A DNA stretch of 61,734 nucleotides from Gammaproteobacteria bacterium (GTDB lineage: Bacteria > Pseudomonadota > Gammaproteobacteria > Steroidobacterales > Steroidobacteraceae). Shown one piece after another: positions 25,990 through 35,478 of this stretch. The first letter of the stretch is position 1. Each line of letters begins with the position of its first letter. Where the stretch lies: the NCBI GenBank assembly GCA_028293805.1, contig JAQGOC010000341.1, forward strand, positions 1-61,734. Reading direction: 5' to 3'. The notes below the pieces were generated by a model. That model saw only the letters and a program-made list of their open reading frames with translations. It ran no database searches and was not told where the DNA came from. The translations under genes were made by a program, and so were the position numbers.

Positions 25990-28419
25990 TTATCGCGCCG
26001 CTCCGGATCCCATCGGCGGCAGCCGCGGGTCGAATACATTGAGGTAGTTCAGCAGCCCCAGCGCGTACCAGGCACCCGTGACCGGCTCCGCGGAGGTGCT
26101 CGGCAGTGGGCGATTCGTCTGCCGGTCGACCGCTTCACCAGGCGGTACGTACCCGACGTTGGTCACCCCGGCGTACCACAGGAGACGCTTGAGTGCGATG
26201 TCGTCGAGACCGCGCCAGTGCTCGAGCATATCCATGTACTTGTCCATCTGCGGCCAGCTGGGCATGTTGGTGGTGGCCTCGAATTGACCGCCGGGGCTGA
26301 AGTCCCTCTGATGATAGAACTCATCGCCCTCGTAGCGCGCGATACCGATGTGGTCGTTGCGGAGTGCGAGTCGCGAGAGGACCGAGTTTCGCTGCGCAAC
26401 GGCCCGATTGTCGTTCTTGTCGACCAGGCCAAACACCCAGACCAGATCCGTCGCGGAGTCCAGGCGGTCGTCGCGCGTGCAGTTGGTCCACGTCGCGCGG
26501 TTCCAACGAGACCCGCCGTCGTTCCAGAGCCCGGGGCAGGGCTGAGCGGAGGCCGCCCGGTGAATCGCATCGAGGACGCGGCGCCCGCTGTTGAGCCACC
26601 GGCTCGCGCTGTCGGTGTCTCCCATCTGCTCGGCGAGGAGGTGGGCCGCGTTGAGCCCGGACGCAAAGTTCACCTGCGTGAAGGTGGCCCACTCGAAGTC
26701 CTCCTCCCAGATCGAGAAGTCCCCGGGGCCGAAGCCGTGCACGTTGATGTTGCTCTTGACGAACTCGGCCGCCCGACGGACCGCCTCGTACACCGAGGTC
26801 GGACCCTGGTCGATGCTCTCCAGCGGGCTGGTCAGGAAGTCGTGGGCCGCTTGCGGATCCTGCTCCTTCAGGAGCCGCCAGGTGTGATAGACGCCGGTCA
26901 TGAAGAGACCGAGCGAATCCCACTCAGGCTCACGGAAGAGTTTCGGTCCTTTGCGAAGCCAGTAGCTGTAGTTCGAATACCAGGTGCCCGTCGGGTAGTT
27001 CGGCTTGCTGCCGTCCTCCTGCACGGCTGCCATCCACCGGTAGAATTTCACTGCCTCGTCCAAGTGACCGGTGGCCGCGAACCCCAAGGCCGTGACCGAC
27101 GAGTCGCGCGGCCAGACCTTGTAACCGTACGACGGGTTCGTCGCGGCCACGAACGAGCCGAACTCGGGCTGCTGCGATTGCTTGTTGAGGATGAGTGCCT
27201 TGGTGAGCGCCTTGCGAAGGCCCGGATCCGGGCTCTGGACCTGGCGGCCCTGCTGCAGCCAGGTCTGGTACGCGCGCCTGGTGTCATCGAACCAGAAGGG
27301 ACCCGGATCCACAGGGGACCGCGCCCCCAGCGCGACCTGCATCGCCTCATCGAGGCTCGCTGTGACCGCGTAGAAGAAGAAGTACTGTTGCTTGGTTGCG
27401 GGATTGAGATCGACCTGCGTCCACAGCGCGAGCCCGAGGTCCGTGGCGGTCATCTGATCCACGTTCTGCGGCGGTCCGGACTGGTCGACGGTGTCCATCT
27501 CCGACGCGACGGCGCGATCGAATTCGGTTGCGCCGGGGACCGGCTGGAAGGCTCGGTGCCGACCTGTTCCCTGGAAAGCGCCGAAGACCAGGAACGTCCC
27601 GTTCGAGCCGCTCATGTCGACGATCCAGGCGTTCAGCTCCGAATGCCACTGTGCCTGCAGGGTGTTGATCGGCTGCCCGGGTTGTGGCACGTAGTTGCCC
27701 GTGTCGGTCATGTTCTCTACGCCCTTCTCGTGGTCGGGCACGGCCTTGTTGTGAGGGTGTACGATCTCCGAGAGGCGCACGCGGACCTTCTTGTTTTCCT
27801 GGGGCGGGATGTTGTTGGTCACGGTGTATCGGACGACGAGAAAGCGCTGAGCCGGCACCATCGCGTACGACTTCTCGATCTGGATGGGCAGGCCCCGCTC
27901 CGTCTCCCGCAGATACTCGACGTTCAGGACACCGCCGTCGTCGAAGCACATGACAGACGGATACGATTGCCTGATTCCGGGGTCGGCCGGTGCGTCGTCT
28001 CCTTTCGCCTCCCCGCTCGACTCGCACAGAGTCGACGGTCTCTCGGGGCCGGTCAGTTTTCCGTTGCCGCCGCCGTTCGCGCCGAGGACCTCCGCGTGGA
28101 AGAAGGCCGTGGCGCCGTCGATCTGATTCACGGGCCAGTCGACGGCGCTGCGCAGCACCGAAAGGTATGGACCGAACAGGTGCGAGTCTTTCGGGGAGAG
28201 CTGTCTCGCGTAGTGGATCGCCAAGGAATCGGTCCAGTTGTTCATGAGCAGGCTGCGAACCGTCGCGGAGGACGGTTGCGTTCCCTGGGGTCCGCCGGAC
28301 GTTTGAGCGAGGACGAGGGTTGGAGATGTGGCGCCAGCTGCCAGCGTGAGCGCCGCAAGCAGGGAAACGTGCGGGAGTGTCTTTCGCATGGCGCGTGTCC
28401 TCGATAAGAGTGTGCCCAT
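25990..28419 (-). CDS. secreted GH15 glucoamylase/glucodextranase-like enzyme
   Basis: 809 residues from ATG 28419, chosen for the GGAGG seven bases upstream; an ATG at 28389 would also leave the signal peptide (LLAALTLAAGATSPTLVLA). The N-terminal beta-sandwich (about 40-330) and the (alpha/alpha)6 barrel follow the glucodextranase layout. Barrel motifs are YGYKVWPRDSSVTALGF, YSYWLRKGPKL and the acid motif WEEDFEW at about 571-577; a later FSPGGQFEATTNMPSWPQ completes the site. Such enzymes release glucose from non-reducing ends of alpha-1,6 or alpha-1,4 glucans by inversion. Together with GH66 this points to dextran breakdown. Its start faces ppc across 259 bases without a visible gene. Confidence 0.9.
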   Translation of the reverse strand: MGTLLSRTRAMRKTLPHVSLLAALTLAAGATSPTLVLAQTSGGPQGTQPSSATVRSLLMNNWTDSLAIHYARQLSPKDSHLFGPYLSVLRSAVDWPVNQIDGATAFFHAEVLGANGGGNGKLTGPERPSTLCESSGEAKGDDAPADPGIRQSYPSVMCFDDGGVLNVEYLRETERGLPIQIEKSYAMVPAQRFLVVRYTVTNNIPPQENKKVRVRLSEIVHPHNKAVPDHEKGVENMTDTGNYVPQPGQPINTLQAQWHSELNAWIVDMSGSNGTFLVFGAFQGTGRHRAFQPVPGATEFDRAVASEMDTVDQSGPPQNVDQMTATDLGLALWTQVDLNPATKQQYFFFYAVTASLDEAMQVALGARSPVDPGPFWFDDTRRAYQTWLQQGRQVQSPDPGLRKALTKALILNKQSQQPEFGSFVAATNPSYGYKVWPRDSSVTALGFAATGHLDEAVKFYRWMAAVQEDGSKPNYPTGTWYSNYSYWLRKGPKLFREPEWDSLGLFMTGVYHTWRLLKEQDPQAAHDFLTSPLESIDQGPTSVYEAVRRAAEFVKSNINVHGFGPGDFSIWEEDFEWATFTQVNFASGLNAAHLLAEQMGDTDSASRWLNSGRRVLDAIHRAASAQPCPGLWNDGGSRWNRATWTNCTRDDRLDSATDLVWVFGLVDKNDNRAVAQRNSVLSRLALRNDHIGIARYEGDEFYHQRDFSPGGQFEATTNMPSWPQMDKYMDMLEHWRGLDDIALKRLLWYAGVTNVGYVPPGEAVDRQTNRPLPSTSAEPVTGAWYALGLLNYLNVFDPRLPPMGSGAAR

Positions 28420-28678
28420 GGCTGATCCTCCAGCGCAGCTGCGAGCCTGGCACGTGCCAGTGGCATCGGCGCGATGGTGCAATCGTGAACGTATGGCCGC
28501 GATTGCTGCAGCGTGTGTTGCAACGATCACCTCTTCCATGCGCAATGCCTTGACCAGGGTCAACCGCATCAGTCGACTGGGCAGGCCCTTGCGAGCAAAA
28601 GTTGCCGCAGAGGCCAGGTTTTTGCATACGATCCGAGCATCGGTACGCCGTTGCAGCCCACCGGAGAAGCCCTGAAGC

Positions 28679-31357
28679 ATGACACCCGCCGCCAAACCCA
28701 TCGCTCAGAACGCGGATATCCGCTATCTCGGCAAGCTTCTCGGAGACGTCATCCGGGCGTACGGCGGCGACCGGCTGTTCGAGCGCATCGAGCGCATTCG
28801 GGTCAGTTCCGTCGACAGGCATCGCGGTATCGCCGATGCCGCCGCGATGGATCGCGGCCTGGACGCTTTGAGCCTGGACGACACCCTCGCATTCGTTCGC
28901 GGCTTCATGTTGTTCTCGATGCTGGCGAATCTGGCGGAGGACCGCCAGGGCGGCCTGAACGAATCCGGGGAAGACGTGGCGACGGCGCTGCAGCGTCTGG
29001 CTGCGAAGGGCATAGGCGTGGAGCGAGCGGCCGCGCTGCTCGATTCGGCGCTCATCGTCCCCGTGCTCACGGCACATCCGACCGAAGTCATGCGCAAGAG
29101 CATGATCGACCATCGCAACCACATCGCGGAGCTGATGCGGCACCGTGATCTCGGGCGCACCGAAGCGCCCAATGGCGACTCGATCGAGCAGGCGCTGCTC
29201 AGGCAAATCGCACTGTTGTGGCAGACTCGCCCACTGCGTCGCGAACGGCTCTACGTGGCCGACGAGGTGGGGATTGCACTCACTTATCTGCGCGATGTGT
29301 TTCTGCCCGTGCTGCCGATGCTCTATGCGCGCTGGGAGCGCGCGCTTCCCCACCGTCCCAGAAGCTTTCTGCGTCTCGGTAGCTGGATTGGCGGAGATCG
29401 CGACGGCAATCCCAACGTCACGGCTGATTCCTTGCATCTCGCTCTGGGTCGCGCATCCCAGGCCGCGCTCGAAAGTTATCTGGATCAGCTGCATGCGCTG
29501 GGCGCGGAGCTTTCCATTTCCACGGAGTTGGCCAACGTCACCGGCGAGGTCGAGAAGCTTGCGGAGGCGAGCGGTGATCTGAATGCGGCGCGCCGGGATG
29601 AGCCTTATCGCCGTGCGCTGACGGGCTGCTATGCGCGTCTCGCTGCAACTTACGAGCGCCTCACCGGACATCCGCCGGCGAGGCGCGCTTCGGTGGCCGG
29701 CGAGCCCTATCCCAGGCCGGAGGAGTTTCGCACCGAACTGGCCGATATCGCGCATTCCCTGGCCCAAAACGGTGCAGGTTTGCTCGCCACGGGCGGCGCG
29801 CTCGGACGGCTCATACGGGCGGTGGACAGCTGCGGGTTCCATCTGGCAACCCTCGACCTGCGACAAAATTCCGACGTGCACGCGCGCGTGATAGCCGATC
29901 TCCTGAACGTGGCCGGCGTCGAGGCGGCCTATCTCGCTCTCGACGAGGACGCCCGCGTCGCTCTGCTCAGGCGTGAGCTCGCAAGCGCGCGGCTGCTCTC
30001 GAGTCCGTTCGCGTGCTACGCGGAGGAGACCCGATCTGAGCTCGCCATCGTGCACGCGGCCGCGCGGGCTCACGAGCAATACGGGCAGGCGTGCATCACC
30101 ACCTACATCATCTCCAAATGCGAGAGCGTTTCCGACCTGCTCGAGGTGAGTCTGTTATTGAAGGAAGCAGGCCTGTACCGTCCGGGCGATCCGGCTGCCG
30201 CCGCGATCATGGCGGTGCCGCTTTTCGAGACCATCGGCGATCTGGAGAAGGCGCCGCATGTCATGCGCGCGTGGCTGTCTCTCCCGGAAGTACGACAGGC
30301 GGCAAGCCGCCGCGGCTATCAGGAGGTGATGGTCGGCTACTCCGATTCGAACAAGGACGGTGGTTATCTCACTTCGGTGTGGAGCCTCAATCAAGCGACC
30401 CATTCTCTCGCCGCCGTATTCGAGGAGACTCACACTGCCATGCAGATCTTTCACGGACGAGGCGGCGCAGTGGGGCGCGGCGGGGGCTCGTCTTTTGCAG
30501 CCATTCGAGCGCAGCCGCGGGGCACGGTTCAAGGCCGCATCCGCATTACCGAGCAAGGCGAGATGATTGCCGCGAAGTACGGGACCCGCCACAGCGCGGC
30601 AGCCAATCTGGAGGCGATTACTTCGGCGACCCTGCTCGCCTCGCTCGAGCCCGAGGATACCTCCACGGAGGAAGTCGCGCGCTTCGCGCAGGCGATGAGC
30701 GTAATCTCCACGGACGCGTTCAGACACTATCGCGAGCTGGTCTACGAGACTGATGGATTCAAAACGTTTTTCAGGCAAATGACCCCGCTGGCGGAAATCG
30801 CGGAGCTGAAAATCGGCTCGCGGCCGGCTTCGCGCACGAGCTCGGATCGCATCGAGGATCTGCGCGCGATTCCCTGGGTGTTCAGCTGGGCCCAGGCCCG
30901 GGTGATGTTGCCGGGCTGGTATGGAGCGGGGCAGGCCCTGCTGTCATTTCCGGATCAGGGTTTGCTGCGCGAGATGGCCGTCGCCTGGCCGTTCTTCCGG
31001 GCAACTCTCGACAACATGGAAATGGTGCTGGCCAAGTCCGACATGGCGATCGCACGACGTTATGCCACCCTCGTCCAGGATGCCTCTTTGGCGGATGAGT
31101 TGTTCAACCGCATTCACTCGGCTTGGGGAGCGACACACGACGGCCTGCTCGCCATCACCGGGCAGGCCCGGATTCTCGAGAGAAACCCGACGCTGGATGC
31201 CTCCATCCGCCTGCGTCTGCCGTACATCGAGCCGCTGAATCTGCTGCAGGTCGAGCTGCTGAAGCGTTATCGCGCCGGCGAAACCGACGCGCGCGTACGG
31301 GAAGGCATTCAGCTTTCAATCAACGCCGTCGCCACGGCCCTGCGAAACAGCGGCTGA
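28679..31357 (+). CDS. ppc: phosphoenolpyruvate carboxylase
   Basis: 892 residues, full length. It converts PEP and bicarbonate to oxaloacetate, replenishing the TCA cycle in the cytoplasm. Signatures are VLTAHPTEVMRKS with catalytic His133, LGSWIGGDRDGNPNVT, MVGYSDSNKDGGYL with Lys559, FHGRGGAVGRGGGSS and the terminal NAVATALRNSG. GC and codon use match the neighbours. It diverges from GH15, and its stop codon overlaps the next start by one base (TGATG), an unexpected pairing with a secreted GH127 enzyme. Confidence 0.97.
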   Translation: MTPAAKPIAQNADIRYLGKLLGDVIRAYGGDRLFERIERIRVSSVDRHRGIADAAAMDRGLDALSLDDTLAFVRGFMLFSMLANLAEDRQGGLNESGEDVATALQRLAAKGIGVERAAALLDSALIVPVLTAHPTEVMRKSMIDHRNHIAELMRHRDLGRTEAPNGDSIEQALLRQIALLWQTRPLRRERLYVADEVGIALTYLRDVFLPVLPMLYARWERALPHRPRSFLRLGSWIGGDRDGNPNVTADSLHLALGRASQAALESYLDQLHALGAELSISTELANVTGEVEKLAEASGDLNAARRDEPYRRALTGCYARLAATYERLTGHPPARRASVAGEPYPRPEEFRTELADIAHSLAQNGAGLLATGGALGRLIRAVDSCGFHLATLDLRQNSDVHARVIADLLNVAGVEAAYLALDEDARVALLRRELASARLLSSPFACYAEETRSELAIVHAAARAHEQYGQACITTYIISKCESVSDLLEVSLLLKEAGLYRPGDPAAAAIMAVPLFETIGDLEKAPHVMRAWLSLPEVRQAASRRGYQEVMVGYSDSNKDGGYLTSVWSLNQATHSLAAVFEETHTAMQIFHGRGGAVGRGGGSSFAAIRAQPRGTVQGRIRITEQGEMIAAKYGTRHSAAANLEAITSATLLASLEPEDTSTEEVARFAQAMSVISTDAFRHYRELVYETDGFKTFFRQMTPLAEIAELKIGSRPASRTSSDRIEDLRAIPWVFSWAQARVMLPGWYGAGQALLSFPDQGLLREMAVAWPFFRATLDNMEMVLAKSDMAIARRYATLVQDASLADELFNRIHSAWGATHDGLLAITGQARILERNPTLDASIRLRLPYIEPLNLLQVELLKRYRAGETDARVREGIQLSINAVATALRNSG

Positions 31358-33822
31358 TGGAACGAATATCGCGTAGAGAGCTGCTCCGGATCGTGGCGAC
31401 TGCCGCGGCTGTCCCAAGCATCGGTGCGAGCGCCGGAACCGCGCGCGTGACAGCGGCACGGCCGCGAGAGCCGGCGCCGGTCATTTCGGAACGAGTGCCA
31501 GAGCGCTTTGCCTCGCTTCCCTTCGAGTCGCAGGAGCTTCACGGGCCGCTTGCTGAGCGGCTGCGGATCAATGTGGAAGGCCGGTTGCTCCAGGTCGACG
31601 AAAAAGTCTTGTTGTCCGGCTTTACGCATCGGGACAATGCGGGCGAGTTCGATGGGGCATGGGTGGGAGAGCACGCCGGAAAATTCCTCGACGCGGCGTG
31701 CAACGCCGTGCGCTATCACGACCATGCCGAGCTGCGGCGCCTCGTGGAGCGCATGGCGAAAGCCCTGATCGCCAGTCAGGAGACGGATGGATACCTGGGC
31801 ACCTATCCCGCCGCGCGGCGTTGGACGGGCTGGGATGTCTGGACGCACAAGTACAACCTCATCGGCCTGCTCAGCTACTACGAATTGAGCGGGGAGCCGA
31901 CGGCACTGCAGGCCTGTCGCAGGATGGGAGACCTGCTCGAGCGAACGTTCGGCGACGCGCCGGGACAACGCGACATCGTCACCGCCGGCGAGCACATGGG
32001 TATGGCGGCGACCAGCGTCCTGGAGCCGCTGTGCAAGCTCTATCGATTCACGGGGGACCCCCGGCACCTGGAACTCTGCAAATACGTGGTGCGAGCCTGC
32101 GACCGCCCCCATGGACCGCGTCTCGTAGCGACTCTTCTGCAAAGCGGCAGCGTTTATCGCACCGCCAACGGCAAGGCGTACGAGATGCTCTCGAACTTCA
32201 ACGGTCTCGTTGATCTTTACCGCCTTACGGCAGACGAGACACTGCTCAATACGGTGCTGCGCGCGTGGGATGACATCGTCCGGCACCAACTCTACCGCAC
32301 CGGGACGCTCAGTGCCGGGGAGCATTTCCAGCCGATCGGACGTTTGCTGTCGCTACAGTCCTCCAACGTCGGCGAGACGTGCGCCACAGTGACCTGGCTG
32401 CAGCTCAATTGGCGCCTGCTGCGCCTGACGGGGGAAGCGCGCTTTGGACAGGAAATCGAGCGCACGGTATACAACCATCTGCTGGCCGCCCAGGACCCCG
32501 GTAACGGCAATGTTGCCTACTACACCTCCTGGGCCGGACCGAGGGAATTTACCAACGCGGTGCTGTGTTGCGTGTCGAGCGGTCCGCGTGGAATCTCGCT
32601 GATTCCCCAGCTGGTGTGGGGTCTGGAGAGCGGCGCGCTGGTGATCAATCTCTACGTCCCGGGTCGTGTCCGCTTTGAGATGGGCGGGGTGCCGGTTCAG
32701 GTCATCTGCGCTACGGCGTTCCCTTGCGATGGACGCATCATGCTGACGGTGAAACCGGACCGCGCAACGCATTTTACCGTGAGGTTGCGGGTCCCGGAGT
32801 GGACGACTCGTTTCGAAGTGAGGGCGGGTCCGAGAACGCTGCTGGGAACGCCTGGGCAGATGCTCGCTATTTCCCAGACCTGGTCGCGTTCCAGCACCTT
32901 GGATATCCGAATGGATCTGCCCACGCGTGTGTTGCCGGGAGGGCCCACTTATCCCGATTACTCTCTGGTGCAGAGGGGGCCGCAGGTGTTGGCCCTGGAG
33001 CAGGCCGTGAACCCGAACGTACCGTACCTCCACCGGGTGTCCCTCATGGACTCTTCCGAGTCGCCGGCACTGAAGGTCGCGACCGTGTCCGCCGGATGGG
33101 CCGGGAAGCAGGTTTACGAACTGGACGGGCTGGTTGGACTCCTGGGCGACACCGACCAACTGCGTCTCGAGCAACGCACGCTGCGTCTGGTGCCATTCGC
33201 GGACGCTATGAGGGGCCGTGTATGGATCACACGAGCGAGCAGGGCACGCTCCGACCGACCAGCGGTCACCGCGTTTGCGCGGGCGAGCCTGTCCGTCGTA
33301 TCGCTCGGCCTCGAGCCTACCGCCGATAGACACGCTGCTACTGATATTGCCGAATTCGTCACGGATGAGAATCCGAGTACTTACTGCACTGTGAATCCGC
33401 AGGATCCGAGCTTGGCGACCTATCTGGGCGCGCCGCGAGGCAAGCGCGGCGATCCGGTGTGGTTCACCGTCATGCTGAAAAAGCCGGCGACCATTTCGCG
33501 CGTGGTATTCCGGCATGGGGCGGTCAGCGTCGCGGGGGGCTGGTTCGACACGACAGATCTGATGCCGCGCATCGAAGTGGCGCGAACGGCGATTCCAACA
33601 TCGAGCAACGCTGCGCTTCCCGATGACAGCAAGGTCCAATGGGAAACGGCCGCCTTCGTGGAACTCTATCCGCGGACGAACGCAGTGACGCCTCCGGCGC
33701 TGGCCGACGGGCAACTCTTTGAAATCCGGTTGCCAAAACCCATGGTGGTCCATGGCCTGCGTGTGGTGGGGAAGCCGGGTGGCGAGTACGCGAGTTGCGG
33801 GGAGCTCAGTGCCTACGAGTAG
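31357..33822 (+). CDS. Tat-exported GH127-family (beta-L-arabinofuranosidase-like) enzyme with C-terminal discoidin-like domain
   Basis: 821 residues from ATG 31357, which overlaps the ppc stop. The N-terminus RISRRELLRIVATAAAV has the twin-arginine pattern. The zinc/thiolate site of GH127 is visible: SNVGETC (Glu340, Cys342) and VLCCVSSGPRG (Cys404, Cys405), with Glu322 in AGEHFQPIGR as probable acid/base. The known family enzyme HypBA1 uses an E-x-C plus Cys-Cys zinc site with a Cys nucleophile. Residues about 650-821 look like an F5/8 type C-like carbohydrate-binding domain. Substrates of this large family vary (arabinofuranosides, other furanosides), so specificity is open. Convergent with the esterase gene. 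Confidence 0.88.
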   Translation: MERISRRELLRIVATAAAVPSIGASAGTARVTAARPREPAPVISERVPERFASLPFESQELHGPLAERLRINVEGRLLQVDEKVLLSGFTHRDNAGEFDGAWVGEHAGKFLDAACNAVRYHDHAELRRLVERMAKALIASQETDGYLGTYPAARRWTGWDVWTHKYNLIGLLSYYELSGEPTALQACRRMGDLLERTFGDAPGQRDIVTAGEHMGMAATSVLEPLCKLYRFTGDPRHLELCKYVVRACDRPHGPRLVATLLQSGSVYRTANGKAYEMLSNFNGLVDLYRLTADETLLNTVLRAWDDIVRHQLYRTGTLSAGEHFQPIGRLLSLQSSNVGETCATVTWLQLNWRLLRLTGEARFGQEIERTVYNHLLAAQDPGNGNVAYYTSWAGPREFTNAVLCCVSSGPRGISLIPQLVWGLESGALVINLYVPGRVRFEMGGVPVQVICATAFPCDGRIMLTVKPDRATHFTVRLRVPEWTTRFEVRAGPRTLLGTPGQMLAISQTWSRSSTLDIRMDLPTRVLPGGPTYPDYSLVQRGPQVLALEQAVNPNVPYLHRVSLMDSSESPALKVATVSAGWAGKQVYELDGLVGLLGDTDQLRLEQRTLRLVPFADAMRGRVWITRASRARSDRPAVTAFARASLSVVSLGLEPTADRHAATDIAEFVTDENPSTYCTVNPQDPSLATYLGAPRGKRGDPVWFTVMLKKPATISRVVFRHGAVSVAGGWFDTTDLMPRIEVARTAIPTSSNAALPDDSKVQWETAAFVELYPRTNAVTPPALADGQLFEIRLPKPMVVHGLRVVGKPGGEYASCGELSAYE

Positions 33823-33915
33823 TGCACGCCTGTTCCCAAAGTGCGTTGCGGAGCGTACTTTCTGGCTTGCCGTGCGCGGGGCTCTCGGCTTCGCCGGTGA
33901 GTCCGACGACAGTTG

Positions 33916-35478
33916 TTACTCGCCGTTGCCCGCGTAGAAAGGCTCAAGGGCATTCAACTGGGCTTGTCGATACGCATGCCCTGGACGGATCACGGTCCCG
34001 AATTCCAGGTACGGATCGTTCTCGCGATCGTAGGCCGGCCATCGAGGCAGGCCGCTCCCATTGGGATCGCCGGTCACGGCGAATCGGGCCCACGTACGTA
34101 ACATCGTCGCCGATAGCTGCAGGTCGGTCCGGTCGGGTGCCGGGTGTCTGATGAAACTCGGCCGTCCGAGTGAGCCGAAGACGAACGGCAGCTCCTCGGA
34201 GTGAGTCGGGGGTGGCAGGCGACCCGCCACACTGCGGCTGAATACGTACGCGAATGTCCTGGGCTGGTGCTGCGAGATCCCGCGTGCAAGCAGGCGGGCG
34301 CTCTCGCCGAACGTGGCATCGCCGGCAATCGCTGACATCGCCGCCGCGGCGGCACCGTCAGTCGCGGCAGAATTGAGACGTAGAATATCCGGCGCGAGCG
34401 AGCCGAACTTCTCCTTGGCCCAGGCCTGATAGCTGGCGACGGAAGCAGTTTTGGCATCACCGCTGAACATCCTGCCTTCGTCCGCATTGATGCCGACGAT
34501 GGTTGGCACAGCGTTCACGGCACCCGCCCGAAACGCCGCGCGCGGTTGAATGGGTATGACATAGCCATCGACGATAGGTGCCGGAAACCCGAGCGCCAGC
34601 ACGTTATGGCTGGACGGAGGAAAAAAGTCGCCGTTATGAGCAAGCAACTGCTCGGCGTCGAGGCGGCGCAGGGCGGCCAGGTCGGCACCGACCGCGGCGC
34701 CGCGTTGCTCGGCGGCGGCGAGCCCGGCGAGCGGCGGCATCGTCGGACTCTGCAGTATGGCCTGCTCGAACAGGTTTTTCGCCAGAGGCGAGGTCATGAG
34801 CGTGGCAATCGAGACGGCCCCGGCCGACTCCCCGAACACGGTTACGCGGCTCGGATCGCCGCCAAACGCGGCGATGTTGGCTTTGACCCACCCCAGCGCG
34901 GCGATCTGGTCCAGAAGGCCATAGTTACCGGAAGTGTGCCGGGGTGACTCCGCCGACAACAGCGGGTGCGCGAGGAAGCCGAAGATTCCGACGCGGTAGT
35001 TGAAACCGACCACGACCACTCCCGCCGCGGCCAGTTTTGCTCCGTCATACAGGGGATAGGCGGACGAACCGCCGACAAATGCGCCGCCGTAGACGAATAC
35101 CATTACCGGACGACGCGTGTTTCGCTCGTGAGCGGCTGTCCAGATGCTGAGCGTAAGACAGTCTTCGCTTGCCTTCTGCCCGCTGGAGATCACATAGGGC
35201 GTCTGCATGCAATCGTCGCCGAACCGGGTTGCATCGCGGACCCCCGACCAGGGGACCGGCGGTTGCGGCGGGCGCCAGCGCAACGATCCGACCGGCGGCG
35301 CCGCGTAGGGAATCCCTTTGAAGGCCAGGATGGCGCCGCCCGCTCCGGCAACCGCTCCGGCGGTAGTCTGCACTACGGGATTTGCCGCCGGCGCTGAGTC
35401 GGCACGCGACCCGGCCAGCGACAGCACGGCTAGTGCGAATAGGAGCAGTGTGTTTTTTGTGGAAGGCGGCAACTTCAT
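33916..35478 (-). CDS. secreted type-B carboxylesterase
   Basis: 520 residues with a signal peptide of about 28. Alpha/beta-hydrolase of the carboxylesterase/cholinesterase type: FKGIPYAAPPVG, EDCLTLSIW, VFGESAGAVS with nucleophile Ser218, LGWVKANIAAFGGDP, and HSEELPFVFG with the catalytic His. The start overlaps the stop of the nucleoside hydrolase gene by four bases, so it is the third gene of the receptor-hydrolase-esterase unit. It may remove acyl groups from the imported substrate; that is inference. Confidence 0.9.
   Translation of the reverse strand: MKLPPSTKNTLLLFALAVLSLAGSRADSAPAANPVVQTTAGAVAGAGGAILAFKGIPYAAPPVGSLRWRPPQPPVPWSGVRDATRFGDDCMQTPYVISSGQKASEDCLTLSIWTAAHERNTRRPVMVFVYGGAFVGGSSAYPLYDGAKLAAAGVVVVGFNYRVGIFGFLAHPLLSAESPRHTSGNYGLLDQIAALGWVKANIAAFGGDPSRVTVFGESAGAVSIATLMTSPLAKNLFEQAILQSPTMPPLAGLAAAEQRGAAVGADLAALRRLDAEQLLAHNGDFFPPSSHNVLALGFPAPIVDGYVIPIQPRAAFRAGAVNAVPTIVGINADEGRMFSGDAKTASVASYQAWAKEKFGSLAPDILRLNSAATDGAAAAAMSAIAGDATFGESARLLARGISQHQPRTFAYVFSRSVAGRLPPPTHSEELPFVFGSLGRPSFIRHPAPDRTDLQLSATMLRTWARFAVTGDPNGSGLPRWPAYDRENDPYLEFGTVIRPGHAYRQAQLNALEPFYAGNGE

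Noticed and set aside
25963..28407. 814-residue frame antisense to GH15
   Set aside because: Shadow of a clearly recognised enzyme; typical of long antisense frames in GC-rich DNA.
27347..30079. 910-residue leftward frame across GH15 and ppc
   Set aside because: Covers parts of two confirmed genes in wrong frames; no coherent domain.
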